This document shows positions 1-7,126 of a stretch of 14,194 bases of DNA, one piece after another. Position 1 is the stretch's first letter. Each line of letters starts with the position of its first letter. Source of the stretch: Bacillota bacterium (GTDB lineage: Bacteria > Bacillota > Clostridia > Lachnospirales > Lachnospiraceae). The stretch is from positions 1 to 14,194 of the forward strand of contig JAEWPQ010000224.1 of assembly GCA_023460575.1 (NCBI GenBank), in the 5' to 3' direction. A program made the position numbers and the translations under genes. The notes below the pieces were generated by a model. That model saw nothing but the letters and a program-made list of their open reading frames with translations. It was not told the origin of the DNA and made no database searches.

Positions 1-1959
1 CACCCAAAGGGGTATATTTCTTGAATTTATGTATTCGGTAAACTTATTTTTAAACTCAGCAAAATCATAATGATTTGTTAAACCCAGATCGCCTATTTTA
101 ATAATCCATTTTTCCTGTTCCAATACGAAGTTTTTATATCGTATTGTTGGAAGATAGGCAAATTTCTCCAGTAAGTATTGCCATGGTTTATTATAAAACC
201 TGATTCCATCAGAAGATATTTCGTCAATTAATCTTAATATTCGGGGTTTTAACTGTGGGTTAAACATATTGGTAGATGTTGGTATGATTCTTTTATTGTT
301 AACCGCAGACTTTAAATATAATTTGTTATTTTTAAATTCTACTAAAATGTCACTTAGCTTAAGTTTAAATACCTGATCTTTTGAATTTGTAGTCCCAAAA
401 CTTGTTTCATATGTGGAGCCATGCATATTTCGAATCACGTTTGCGGAATATAAACTATCAGATAAGTAGGTGAATTCACAGACCTGACATTCATCACCAT
501 AATTTTTATTTATTTCTTCAAAAAATTGTTCTGGATTCTTCATTAAGTGAGAAAATCTTCCAAATGATTTACCTGCATAAGTAGACCCAAAAATATTACT
601 TAAATAATAGACATCCTTTCCATTGTCTTTTACACAATTAAAGTAGATTTCCATTGATTTAGGCAACTGATCCATATCAATATCTTCTGTTAAAAACATT
701 GCCATATCTGCATCATTGATCTCAATTTCCTGACCAAGTCTTATGGAATCTACATATTTTCTTTCAAAAAATCGGATCCAGGGATTGATATATTCTCCAA
801 AATTATTCATGCCGGTTTTTCCATCATAATGGGATGGAAAACCTATCCCGATATCAGAATCAATAAGTTCAGTCAAAGGAACACACCTGGAAAGACCATA
901 CTTTTCTAAAAATTTATTTTTATAATCATTTAAACTATTGAAAGGCTCTTTAATATTAAATTGTACAAATAAATTGAGAAGCTTATTTATTTTTTTAATC
1001 TCATTTTGATTTAAATTGCATTGGCTGTAGGAAAAGGAAGAATCTATGGTCAGGTAATTTTTGGACTTATAGATTCTCTTCATATCTTTGAAAATTTGTG
1101 TCAGGCATTCGATGGCATTATTTATATTTCCATTGGAATATTCCTGAATTTGTTTCTTTATGTCAACTAAGGAATTTGTATTTATATTGTAATCCTGCAG
1201 TTTACTGATAAAGTATTCAAATTGGTCAACGATTGTTAATGGCGGACGAAGATCGGATATTAAATAACCTTCCTTTATAAGTGATTGGATATATATATGG
1301 AATGTGTTTTCTTCCACATTGGGATATTCTTTTTTAAGGTTTTCTATCATATCAGAATAACTTACATAATCTCCTGATATTCTTAAAACTACTTCAAATG
1401 CATTGGAGTACTTTACAGATTTTTTGTTTACTTTTCCTCCATCGCTGTCTTTTGTGCAGTTAAACAAAATTGCTTTATTTCTCTGAATAGCAACACTTTC
1501 ATTGATTGTGTATCGGAGGGACTTTAAGTACTTGGATTCGTACATAAAAACAACTTGGTATAACCACTCTGAATCAATCAGGGGTTTTCTTTTTAATTCT
1601 GCACTGCTTAATTCAAATGATGTTCTGTCAGATGTAATATTGCCAAATGCAACTGTTGAGAATAATCCAAATGGAGTACATCTGGAACAGCTTCTGCTAA
1701 AATATTTATAGATTGAATTCAAAAAATAATTCGTATCCCTTGCTGTGCCATACTCTATATAGTGCTGCATGGATTCATATAAATCCTGGCTGGCCACAAA
1801 TATAGCTTCATTAAACTGATCTTTGTATTGAGGAGAATCAAATAAAAACATAGTATGATCTATGTTAGTTGCATTTTCTATATTATCTGTCAATAAATTG
1901 ATTGGCAGCCCCGGTGTTCTTATCATAAAGGAACCTATATCTTTGAATAAATCTTTCAT
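1..1959 (-). CDS. lanB: Lantibiotic dehydratase (LanB), N-terminal part, runs off the window
   Basis: The minus-strand frame is open without a stop from the ATG at 1959 to base 1, giving 653 residues of a protein that in this family is about 1000 long. A strong ribosome binding site (AAGGGGGAT) precedes the ATG. Visible family marks are Arg14 in the opening IRTPGLPI, the block SRCTPFGLFSTVAFG at about residues 92-106 (Arg89 and Arg93 match the spacing of NisB Arg83 and Arg87), YKNKFLEKYG followed by VPLTELIDSDIGIG, a FGRFS block and SANVIRN. In NisB this domain glutamylates Ser/Thr of the precursor using Glu-tRNA; the elimination domain would be the C-terminal part outside the window. The precursor gene lies immediately upstream, so the pair is a lanA-lanB unit, acting in the cytoplasm probably at a membrane-bound complex with a cyclase and exporter. 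The gene is clearly AT-richer than ppdK onward, which suggests transfer. Family is secure; completeness is unknown. Confidence 0.93.
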   Translation of the reverse strand, partial: MKDLFKDIGSFMIRTPGLPINLLTDNIENATNIDHTMFLFDSPQYKDQFNEAIFVASQDLYESMQHYIEYGTARDTNYFLNSIYKYFSRSCSRCTPFGLFSTVAFGNITSDRTSFELSSAELKRKPLIDSEWLYQVVFMYESKYLKSLRYTINESVAIQRNKAILFNCTKDSDGGKVNKKSVKYSNAFEVVLRISGDYVSYSDMIENLKKEYPNVEENTFHIYIQSLIKEGYLISDLRPPLTIVDQFEYFISKLQDYNINTNSLVDIKKQIQEYSNGNINNAIECLTQIFKDMKRIYKSKNYLTIDSSFSYSQCNLNQNEIKKINKLLNLFVQFNIKEPFNSLNDYKNKFLEKYGLSRCVPLTELIDSDIGIGFPSHYDGKTGMNNFGEYINPWIRFFERKYVDSIRLGQEIEINDADMAMFLTEDIDMDQLPKSMEIYFNCVKDNGKDVYYLSNIFGSTYAGKSFGRFSHLMKNPEQFFEEINKNYGDECQVCEFTYLSDSLYSANVIRNMHGSTYETSFGTTNSKDQVFKLKLSDILVEFKNNKLYLKSAVNNKRIIPTSTNMFNPQLKPRILRLIDEISSDGIRFYNKPWQYLLEKFAYLPTIRYKNFVLEQEKWIIKIGDLGLTNHYDFAEFKNKFTEYINSRNIPLWV

Positions 1960-2048
1960 ATTTTACCCGTATCCCCCTTGCTTAACTCTTGTATGCCTAA
2001 CTAAAACAGAAACTTCATTTGTACCACGAAATCACTTCCACAAAACGT

Positions 2049-2092
2049 AAACGTACATGCATTTTGTGATTCTTCTAAATGCATGTACGTTT
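2049..2092 (-). promoter_or_regulatory. 16-bp inverted repeat between lanA and lanB (attenuator or processing stem-loop)
   Basis: Perfect arms at 2049-2064 (AAACGTACATGCATTT) and 2077-2092 with a 12-nt loop. It sits 27 bases past the lanA stop and about 90 bases before lanB. On the transcribed strand it is followed only by a weak T-rich run (ACGTTTTGTGG), so a full stop is unlikely. Lantibiotic operons often carry such a stem-loop after lanA, giving abundant precursor mRNA and limited read-through into lanB; that role here is inference. Confidence 0.7.
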
Positions 2093-2118
2093 GCATCGGG
2101 TTTTGGTTTACATGGAAA

Positions 2119-2292
2119 TTAGTAGCATAAAATTGTGTTTGTGCAGCTTCTTGTCATCCCACATTCACTTGTTCCACAGGTAGAACCTGTTAAACAACCA
2201 GGTGTGCAATAAATAACACTTGCAATTTTTGATTCTCCTACATCTACTGAACCCTTGTCCATCTTAAGATCTAAATCAAAATCTTTATTCAT
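2119..2292 (-). CDS. lanA: Nisin-like class I lantibiotic precursor peptide, 57 aa
   Basis: A 57-codon ORF directly upstream of lanB, with AAAGGGGGA eight bases before the ATG. The leader (about residues 1-22) carries KDFDLDL, equivalent to nisin KDFNLDL, the box bound by LanB. A likely cleavage site is GESK|IAS, matching ASPR|ITS of nisin. The 35-residue core (numbered from Ile1) begins IASVIYCTPGC: Ser3-Cys7 and Thr8-Cys11 would form rings A and B, the lipid II pyrophosphate cage. LTG then matches KTG of nisin, with Thr13-Cys17 as a probable ring C. After that it leaves nisin: TSEC, TRSC and TILC follow at six-residue spacing (Thr19/25/31, Cys22/28/34), ending in Tyr35. Eleven Ser/Thr and six Cys allow six thioether rings. 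Core charges are only Glu21 and Arg26. The gene is too short for usual gene finders. The class is secure from leader, core and neighbour; the ring pattern is inferred. Confidence 0.95.
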   Translation of the reverse strand: MNKDFDLDLKMDKGSVDVGESKIASVIYCTPGCLTGSTCGTSECGMTRSCTNTILCY

Positions 2293-2342
2293 GACCTCGT
2301 CCCCCTTTCTATGTAGTTATATAATCTGAATCTGATCATATA

Positions 2343-2371
2343 TAGTAAACGTGAAATGAATCACTTTACTA
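2343..2371. promoter_or_regulatory. Operator-like dyad upstream of lanA
   Basis: Arms TAGTAAA(c)GTGA at 2343-2354 and TCACTTTACTA at 2361-2371 are complementary over 11 bases with one inserted C, around a 6-base centre. The dyad lies 51-79 bases upstream of the lanA ATG, and its minus-strand TTTACT could act as a -35 element. A tandem CAGATTCAGATT (minus strand, 2323-2334) lies between the dyad and the start. Downstream -10 candidates (TATATA, TATGAT) are poorly spaced, as expected for an activator-dependent promoter. Binding by any protein is inference. Confidence 0.45.
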
Positions 2372-2440
2372 CCAAGTTCATAATTATATTATATCAAGAA
2401 ATAAACTCTTTTTTGACTGCATGTAATTTTTACGACTTAA

Positions 2441-2608
2441 TATGTAATTTTCTATGATGTTGTTTATGATACGAGTCATTTTGGCTACCAATTTTTAGCT
2501 GGATTAGGTGCAAATCTTGAAATTATAGAGCCCAAGTCATATACTGAGAATTTTCTGCACTTTTTATACAAAATAGTTAAAAAGTACGATCTGCCATATA
2601 AAAAATAA
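2441..2608 (+). pseudogene. Remnant resembling the C-terminal end of a WYL-domain transcriptional regulator
   Basis: A 55-codon open stretch between stops, with no ATG and no ribosome binding site at its beginning. The end reads LAGLGANLEIIEPKSY followed by an amphipathic helix and KKYDLPYKK. This looks like the last strand and helix of WYL-domain regulators (typically ...GFG.EVEVLEP..LRE.....L....Y). No helix-turn-helix or WYL core can be seen upstream, so if the resemblance is right the gene has lost its front. It lies between the lantibiotic promoter region and the ppdK terminator, where an insertion could have removed it. The assignment rests on a short match recognised by eye; chance is possible. 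Confidence 0.4.
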
Positions 2609-2623
2609 ACTATTTTTACACCC

Positions 2624-2650
2624 CTTTCTTACTATGCAGTAGTAAGAAAG
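2624..2650. repeat. Perfect 11-bp inverted repeat
   Basis: CTTTCTTACTA (2624-2634) and TAGTAAGAAAG (2640-2650) flank a 5-base loop (TGCAG). Neither strand has a T-run after the stem, so it is not a clear terminator. It lies 15 bases after the regulator-like remnant and just before the ppdK terminator. It could be an operator, or a leftover end of a mobile piece; nothing in the sequence decides. Confidence 0.55.
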
Positions 2651-2665
2651 CAACTCAAGATACAA

Positions 2666-2706
2666 GAATAAAGAAAAGAGGACTTGCGTCCTCTTTTTCT
2701 TTATTC
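2666..2706. terminator. Bidirectional intrinsic terminator downstream of ppdK
   Basis: A long stem of GAATAAAGAAAAGAGGAC (2666-2683) with its near-complement (2688-2706) closes on the loop TTGC. The A-rich side gives a U-rich tail in both directions. It ends ten bases from the ppdK stop and separates ppdK from the lantibiotic locus. Confidence 0.85.
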
Positions 2707-2716
2707 TAACATTTAA

Positions 2717-5347
2717 TTATTTCTTATTATTCAACGCTGCCTGTGCTGCTGCCAGTCTTGCGATCGGCACACGGAACGGGGAACAAGATACATAGTCAAG
2801 ACCAATCTTATGGCAGAATTCTACGGAAGACGGATCTCCCCCGTGCTCGCCGCAGATACCTACATGCATATCAGGACGAACGCTCTTGCCTAACTTGATT
2901 GCAGTCTCCATCAGCTTTCCTACTCCGGTCTGATCCAGTTTTGCAAATGGATCATTCTCAAAGATCTTGGTATCATAGTAAGCGTTTAAGAACTTACCTG
3001 CATCATCACGGGAGAAGCCATAGGTCATCTGAGTTAAGTCATTGGTACCGAAGCAGAAGAATTCCGCATCCTTTGCAATATCATCGGCTGTCAGTGCTGC
3101 TCTCGGAATCTCAATCATGGTTCCTACCTGATAGGTTAAGCTACTGCCTGCTGCTGCAATCTCTGCATCTGCAGTCTCAACAACAATCTTTTTCACAAAT
3201 CTTAATTCTTTCTCATCACAGATGAGAGGAATCATGATCTCAGGACATACATTCCAGTCCGCATGTGCTTTCTGAACGTTGATAGCGGCACGGATCACTG
3301 CCTTTGTCTGCATTCTTGCGATCTCCGGATAGGTAACAGCAAGACGGCATCCTCTGTGTCCCATCATCGGATTGAATTCATGGAGAGAATCAATGATTGT
3401 CTTGATCTGCTCCACAGTCTTGCCCTGTGTATCAGTCAGCTTCTTAATATCATCTTCCTCTGTTGGAACGAACTCATGAAGAGGCGGATCTAAGAAACGA
3501 ATGGTAACAGGATTTCCTTCCAAAGCTTCATAAAGAGCTTCGAAATCTCCCTGCTGTACCGGAAGAATCTTCTCCAGTGCTGCTTCTCTCTCTTCAACTG
3601 TATCAGAACAGATCATCTCACGGAATGCGTCAATTCTGTCGCCTTCAAAGAACATATGCTCTGTACGGCAAAGACCGATACCCTCTGCGCCAAGCTCTCT
3701 GGCTTTTCTTGCATCGGCAGGTGTATCTGCATTGGTTCTGACTTTCAGCTTTCTGTATTTATCAGCCCACGCCATAATTCTTCCAAACTCACCGGCAACG
3801 GTTGCATCGACTGTCGGCATAATTCCGTCATAAATCTTACCGGTAGAACCATCCAGGGAGATCCAGTCTCCTTCGTGGTATTCCTTGCCTGCAAGTACAA
3901 ATTTTTTCGCTGCCTCATTCATGGCAATTTCAGAACAGCCAGATACGCAGCAGGTTCCCATTCCTCTTGCAACTACAGCTGCATGAGAGGTCATTCCTCC
4001 TCTTACAGTCAGAATACCCTGAGCTGCCTTCATACCCTCAATATCTTCAGGAGAGGTTTCCAGACGGACTAAAACCACCTTTTCTCCTCTTTCCTTCCAT
4101 GTCTTAGCATCATTTGCCGTGAAAACGATCTTACCGCAGGCAGCTCCCGGAGAAGCAGCAAGTGCCTTTCCAACCGGCTCTGTCTTCTTTAATACTTCTG
4201 CATCAAACTGAGGATGAAGCAGAGTATCTAAGTTTCTCGGATCAATCATCTTAACTGCTTTTTCTTCTGTGATCATAAACTCGTCTACTAAATCACAGGC
4301 AATCTTTAAAGCAGCCTTCGCTGTTCTCTTACCATTACGGGTCTGAAGCATATAAAGCTTCTTGTCTTCAATGGTAAACTCCATATCCTGCATATCCTTA
4401 TAGTGATCTTCCAGGATGCTGCAGATTCCCACAAATTTATGATAAACTTCAGGCATAACCTCTTTTAACTGCTCGATCTTCTGAGGAGTCCGAACACCGG
4501 CAACCACATCTTCACCCTGTGCATTCATCAGGAATTCACCCATGAGATGTTTTTCGCCAGTTGCAGGATCACGGGTAAATGCCACACCGGTACCGGAAGT
4601 CTCACCCATATTTCCAAATGCCATCATCTGAACGTTGACAGCTGTTCCCCAGGAATAAGGAATATCGTTATCACGGCGGTAAACATTGGCTCTTGGGTTG
4701 TCCCAGGAACGGAATACGGCCTTGATTGCCTCCATTAACTGCTCCTTAGGATCAGATGGGAAATCAGAACCGATTTTTTCCTTATATTCAGCTTTAAACT
4801 GTCCTGCAAGCTCTTTTAAATCCTCTGCAGTCAGCTGCACATCCTCTGTAACACCCTTTTTTTCTTTCATTTCATCAATCAGCTCTTCGAAGAACTTTTT
4901 GCCTACTTCCATAACTACATCGGAGAACATCTGGATAAATCTTCTGTAACAGTCCCATGCCCATCGCGGATTGCCTGATTTTTCTGCAAGCACTTCCACT
5001 ACTTTCTCATTCAGTCCAAGATTTAAAATCGTATCCATCATACCAGGCATGGAAGCCCTGGCTCCGGAACGAACGGAAACAAGAAGAGGATTTTCGTTAT
5101 CACCAAACTTTTTGCCGGTGATTTTTTCCATCTTTTCGATATGATCCATGATCTGTCCCATGATCTCGTCATTAATTGTTTCCCCATCTTCATAATACTG
5201 AGTACAAGCCTCAGTCGTAATTGTAAATCCCTGAGGAACCGGCAGACCTAAATTTGTCATCTCTGCCAGATTCGCTCCTTTGCCACCTAACAGGTTTTTC
5301 ATGTCTGCGCTTCCCTCGGTGAACAAATAAACCCATTTTCTTGCCAT
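2717..5347 (-). CDS. ppdK: Pyruvate, phosphate dikinase
   Basis: Interconverts ATP + phosphate + pyruvate and AMP + pyrophosphate + PEP in the cytosol; in fermentative Clostridia it serves glycolysis and PEP supply. The 876-residue length is normal. Order: N-terminal nucleotide-binding domain (GGKGANLAEM at 21-30, SVRSGARASMPGM at 91-103), swivelling phosphohistidine domain (GGMTSHAAVVARGMG, His455), C-terminal PEP/pyruvate barrel with Arg561, Arg617, Glu746, Asn769-Asp770 and the proton-donor Cys832 in GICGEHGG. His455, Arg561 and Arg617 carry the same numbers as in the C. symbiosum enzyme. I start it at 5347 because AGGAGG lies at proper distance before that ATG. An ATG 29 codons upstream (5434) falls before the predicted transcription start and adds non-conserved residues. 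It has its own promoter, 217 bases from the MATE gene. All key residues are present. Confidence 0.98.
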   Translation of the reverse strand: MARKWVYLFTEGSADMKNLLGGKGANLAEMTNLGLPVPQGFTITTEACTQYYEDGETINDEIMGQIMDHIEKMEKITGKKFGDNENPLLVSVRSGARASMPGMMDTILNLGLNEKVVEVLAEKSGNPRWAWDCYRRFIQMFSDVVMEVGKKFFEELIDEMKEKKGVTEDVQLTAEDLKELAGQFKAEYKEKIGSDFPSDPKEQLMEAIKAVFRSWDNPRANVYRRDNDIPYSWGTAVNVQMMAFGNMGETSGTGVAFTRDPATGEKHLMGEFLMNAQGEDVVAGVRTPQKIEQLKEVMPEVYHKFVGICSILEDHYKDMQDMEFTIEDKKLYMLQTRNGKRTAKAALKIACDLVDEFMITEEKAVKMIDPRNLDTLLHPQFDAEVLKKTEPVGKALAASPGAACGKIVFTANDAKTWKERGEKVVLVRLETSPEDIEGMKAAQGILTVRGGMTSHAAVVARGMGTCCVSGCSEIAMNEAAKKFVLAGKEYHEGDWISLDGSTGKIYDGIMPTVDATVAGEFGRIMAWADKYRKLKVRTNADTPADARKARELGAEGIGLCRTEHMFFEGDRIDAFREMICSDTVEEREAALEKILPVQQGDFEALYEALEGNPVTIRFLDPPLHEFVPTEEDDIKKLTDTQGKTVEQIKTIIDSLHEFNPMMGHRGCRLAVTYPEIARMQTKAVIRAAINVQKAHADWNVCPEIMIPLICDEKELRFVKKIVVETADAEIAAAGSSLTYQVGTMIEIPRAALTADDIAKDAEFFCFGTNDLTQMTYGFSRDDAGKFLNAYYDTKIFENDPFAKLDQTGVGKLMETAIKLGKSVRPDMHVGICGEHGGDPSSVEFCHKIGLDYVSCSPFRVPIARLAAAQAALNNKK

Positions 5348-5422
5348 AAGTAAAATCCTCCTCAAAATTGTGAAAATTATGCTGCTCCCCCGCAGCTTCC
5401 ATTGCGGAAAAGCCCTGAAAGT

Positions 5423-5450
5423 ATTATAGCACAATTAAAGGGGGAGTAAA
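5423..5450 (-). promoter_or_regulatory. Promoter of ppdK
   Basis: On the minus strand, TTTACT (5445-5450) and a consensus TATAAT (5423-5428) are 16 bases apart, with a TG extended -10 (TGCTATAAT). Transcription should begin near 5416, giving a leader of about 70 nt. The leader holds a small stem-loop, GCTGC/GCAGC at 5381-5396 around a GGGGGA loop, upstream of the ribosome binding site. Confidence 0.7.
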
Positions 5451-5549
5451 GAGGTTTTCATTGATTATTTGAAGTAATTTTCTCTTTTTTGAATACAATT
5501 GCATTGAAAGTACTTACAAAGTCTGTCTTTTTCTGATATGCGATTTATG

Positions 5550-5563
5550 TTCGTATATACGAA
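5550..5563. promoter_or_regulatory. 14-bp perfect palindrome, possible operator
   Basis: TTCGTATATACGAA is fully self-complementary. It begins two bases after the MATE stop codon, about 100 bases upstream of the ppdK -35. Flanking GATTT and AAATC extend the symmetry imperfectly. With no loop it is more likely a protein site than an RNA hairpin; the rest of the 217-base gap holds only the ppdK promoter. Confidence 0.4.
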
Positions 5564-5564
5564 A

Positions 5565-6887
5565 TCAGGTTCGACAAATAGCCTGTTTCTTTAACATAAT
5601 TCGACATGCAGCAAGAGTCAGCATTTCTGTCAACGGCATCACAGTCCAGATTCCGGTGACTCCCATATACAACGGAAGAACAAAAACCAGAAGGCTGTTT
5701 AAAACAATCCCGCGAAGCAGACAGATTCTCAAGGCATTTGCAGGTTCCATCACTGACTGGAACCATGTGGTGTAAAGCACATTCAGGCCCATTGCTGCAA
5801 AGGAGAGAAAGTAAATCCTTACTGCAGGAACCGCCATAGCCAGAATATCCTTATCAGGCCTTACAAATGCTTCTGTTACAAGAGCCGGAAACAATAGTCC
5901 CGTCGCGGCAAACAGCACACCGGACAGACAGGCTGTCCCCTCTGCCAGATGCCTTAACTCCTTTAACCTTTCTTTTTTTCCTGCTCCGTAATTGGTTGCC
6001 AGAATCGGCTGCACTGCCTGGGATATTCCATTACTGACTGACGATGCGATATATGCGCTGTTGGAAATAATACCATAAACCACCACTCCCAGTTCACCGG
6101 CGATGGAAAGAATCTGTCGGTTAAATAAGAAGGTGACGATCCCATTGCACATATCCAGTAAAAAGCTGGAGAATCCATTTTTCACCACATCTGCCGCCTG
6201 CTTTAAGCGGATTCCAGTGACAAATCTTAACGTATTTTCTTTTGAAACCAGATGGGTCAGCAATATAAAGAGAGTTACAAAGCTGCCGATGACAGTGGCG
6301 GCGGCAGCCCCTTTCATACCCATCTGCATGGGAAACATCAGAACATAGTCCAGGATAATGTTTAACACGCCTCCCGAAACCACTGCTGTCATGGCAAGCC
6401 TTGGTGCTTTATCATTGCGCACAAATACCTGATAAAAAGATGCAAATAAAAAAGCGGGAGCTCCTGATATCAGAATCCTTCCATACTCCTTCACATAATG
6501 CGTCATATTTTCATTTCTCCCCAGAAATGCTGTAATAGGAAGAAAAAAAGCATGACCAAAAACGGTATAGATAATGCTCATTACTGCAGCCATAATAAAT
6601 GCAGCTGTATAATACTGATTTCCAGCCAGTCCGTCTTTTTTTCCTTTGCACACAGATAATAGTATTCCGCCGCCTGCCCCGAACAGCATGCCGGTTGCAA
6701 AAAACAGGCTGAACAGCGGCAGTAGTATATTCAGGGCGGCAATCCCGATCGCGCCCACTCCTCTTCCAATCATAAGAGTGTCTGCTAATATATAAATGGA
6801 TGTGACCATTGTTGCACTAATTGACGGAAGAAGATATCCTGCAAATAACTTTTTTACGGGATCTTCCAGCAGATTTACTTTTTTCAT
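5565..6887 (-). CDS. MATE-family efflux transporter
   Basis: A 440-residue, strongly hydrophobic inner-membrane protein with the usual 12-helix layout of MATE drug/cation antiporters. These export organic cations or other small molecules against Na+ or H+. Seen: opening LLPSISATMVTSIYILAD (about 19-36), SGGVLNIILDYVLMF (171-185) in the first half, and GISQAVQPILATNYGAGK (287-304) in the second half, both MATE signatures. AGGAG lies at good distance before the ATG. There is no obvious terminator between it and ppdK, so some read-through is possible. It is divergent from the BMP transporter genes. Substrate cannot be read from the sequence, and no local regulator gene is present. Confidence 0.93.
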   Translation of the reverse strand: MKKVNLLEDPVKKLFAGYLLPSISATMVTSIYILADTLMIGRGVGAIGIAALNILLPLFSLFFATGMLFGAGGGILLSVCKGKKDGLAGNQYYTAAFIMAAVMSIIYTVFGHAFFLPITAFLGRNENMTHYVKEYGRILISGAPAFLFASFYQVFVRNDKAPRLAMTAVVSGGVLNIILDYVLMFPMQMGMKGAAAATVIGSFVTLFILLTHLVSKENTLRFVTGIRLKQAADVVKNGFSSFLLDMCNGIVTFLFNRQILSIAGELGVVVYGIISNSAYIASSVSNGISQAVQPILATNYGAGKKERLKELRHLAEGTACLSGVLFAATGLLFPALVTEAFVRPDKDILAMAVPAVRIYFLSFAAMGLNVLYTTWFQSVMEPANALRICLLRGIVLNSLLVFVLPLYMGVTGIWTVMPLTEMLTLAACRIMLKKQAICRT

Positions 6888-7126
6888 AATTAAGTCTCCT
6901 TTTTTAAGCCTTAAAATAGTTTAACATAATTTAATTAAATAACAAGGAAAAGAATGAAAGGGGGGATTTAACATTTAAAAGTCAGTGCATATGGTTTAAA
7001 ATGACAGATTGTTTTATCTTAGTTTTTATGCAAAATATCATCAATTAAGATTGTTTCCAGCGCTGAAATATGATACATTAGTCTTATCTCTGAAAATATA
7101 TTAATAACAGGAGGAAAGATCGTATT
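6888..7126. promoter_or_regulatory. Divergent intergenic region between the MATE and BMP transporter genes
   Basis: 239 AT-rich bases must contain promoters in both directions. For the BMP gene a weak pair TTGTTT (7051-7056) and TACATT (7074-7079), 17 bases apart, is the best I see, with AGGAGG at 7109-7114, 12 bases before the ATG. For the MATE gene a minus-strand TTGTTA...TAAACT pair within about 6910-6950 is possible. I see no purine riboswitch core or other known aptamer. Confidence 0.35.

Noticed and set aside
1502..2050. Short plus-strand ORFs (1502-1711, 1862-2050) over the left end
   Set aside because: They are antisense to the lanB frame, which is open throughout and shows clear family motifs; the short ORFs show none.
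2001..2096. 31-codon minus-strand ORF in the lanA-lanB gap, considered as a second precursor
   Set aside because: No ribosome binding site, no leader box, and it is coded through the 16-bp inverted repeat.
5348..5434. Longer ppdK start at 5434
   Set aside because: It lies upstream of the predicted transcription start, and the ATG at 5347 has an AGGAGG and gives the family's usual N-terminus.
6888..7126. Purine riboswitch in front of the nucleoside-type importer
   Set aside because: I looked for the conserved purine aptamer core and saw none.
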